Position numbers and translations under genes: made by a program. The notes beneath the pieces were generated by a model. The model was not told the DNA's origin and made no database searches. It was given only the letters and a program-made list of their open reading frames with translations. Shown in pieces: positions 6,096 to 6,600 of a stretch of 6,600 bases of DNA (positions within the stretch are counted from its first letter, which is position 1; each line of letters begins with the position of its first letter). Origin of the DNA: Pseudomonadota bacterium (GTDB lineage: Bacteria > Desulfobacterota > Desulfobulbia > Desulfobulbales > SURF-16); contig JAUVQZ010000161.1 of NCBI GenBank assembly GCA_030597865.1, positions 1 through 6,600 on the forward strand, written 5' to 3'.

Positions 6096-6600
6096 ATGCC
6101 CATCAAGAATTTACAAGCCAAGATAGCTGGCATCCGCAGCCGCAGCGGCAGTATCCGCAGCAAGGTGTGGACATGTGTGCTCATCGCCCTGGTGGGCTAC
6201 TTCATCGCCACCCTGTCGAGCTTTTACTCCAACAGCCGCCAAGCTGCCCGGCTCACCTATTTACAGAAGGTGGAAATGCCCCTGGCCCTGCTCAGCGACC
6301 AGACCCTGCAGGCCTATAAAGACCAGATAGAAAAATATGAGAATGCCTTTCTCACCGGCGAGGTAGAGCAGGCCATCCAGGGTAATCGCCTAAGCAGCCA
6401 CATCATTGAGCTCTTTGAAAAAATGGAGGAAATGGCGGCCAACGAACCGGTCTTTGACCATGAAAAATTAAATCTCCGCATCCTCTCAGATCGCTACAAC
6501 AAGTTTTCCAGCCTGGCCTCGGAGGTGTATCTAAGCACCCAGGCCATTGAGACCTCCATTGAACTGCAGAAAAAAATCCAGCAACTGGGCAGTATGCAGA
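6096..6600 (+). CDS. second membrane sensor protein, paralogue of the preceding cyclase (5' part)
   Basis: The frame is open from ATG 6096 to the window end (168 codons), so the protein is partial and its output domain is not seen. It starts with a basic segment (MPIKNLQAKIAGIRSRSGSIRSK), then a TM helix (about 25-45) and a helical periplasmic domain. It shares with the preceding cyclase GSIR(S/T)K(V/I)W, LVGYFIATL(S/A)SFYSN, (Y/H)E(N/D)AFLTGE and LQK(K/E)IQQ in the same order and spacing. The two genes therefore have a common origin. By analogy it should continue to a second TM and a HAMP domain; GGDEF, histidine kinase or another output is possible. It begins 16 nt after the preceding stop with no clear Shine-Dalgarno, so translation may depend on the upstream gene. 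Confidence 0.88.
   Translation, partial: MPIKNLQAKIAGIRSRSGSIRSKVWTCVLIALVGYFIATLSSFYSNSRQAARLTYLQKVEMPLALLSDQTLQAYKDQIEKYENAFLTGEVEQAIQGNRLSSHIIELFEKMEEMAANEPVFDHEKLNLRILSDRYNKFSSLASEVYLSTQAIETSIELQKKIQQLGSMQ
6132..6161 (+). repeat. short direct repeat in the second sensor gene
   Basis: ATCCGCAGC occurs at 6132-6140 and 6153-6161, 21 nt apart, with an extra CGCAGC between them. It encodes the repeated IRS of GIRSRSGSIRSK and accounts for part of the longer basic N-terminus relative to the first sensor. It is probably a local in-frame duplication with no further function. Confidence 0.5.

Overview
The window carries six genes or features of note on the + strand, with no convincing gene on the - strand. 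It suggests an anaerobic, respiring Gram-negative bacterium of the Desulfobacterota/Desulfuromonadota kind (Desulfobulbales- or Geobacter-like). That assignment is an inference from the gene content: a ten-heme c-type cytochrome with paired CXXCH motifs, an exported NHL beta-propeller and membrane-bound c-di-GMP signalling. No 16S or single-copy marker is present to prove it.

Left block (about 198-3904), an exported redox cluster. First is a secreted thioredoxin-fold protein that has lost its CXXC cysteines and is fused to four TPRs. A 188-bp gap follows, holding a GC-rich inverted-repeat element. Next comes a decaheme cytochrome c with a non-heme beta-rich N-terminal region and five successive two-heme modules. 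An exported NHL-repeat propeller follows 15 bp later. All three have signal peptides, so all are expected outside the cytoplasm. No outer-membrane porin, quinol oxidase or catalytic reductase is visible, so the electron donor and acceptor lie elsewhere or are unknown.

Right block (about 3954-6600), a signalling cluster. It starts with a small exported PstS-like single-domain binding protein with a TTG start. Its stop overlaps what is probably a CTG start for a diguanylate cyclase (TM - periplasmic helical domain - TM - HAMP - PAS - GGDEF). A second gene begins 16 bp later, with the same N-terminal membrane and periplasmic sensor architecture, and runs off the window end. The two sensor genes look like an ancient tandem duplication.

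Taken together, the layout suggests exported redox proteins next to a binding-protein-coupled c-di-GMP sensor pair. Whether the blocks are co-transcribed (49-bp gap, no terminator seen) and functionally linked is an inference.
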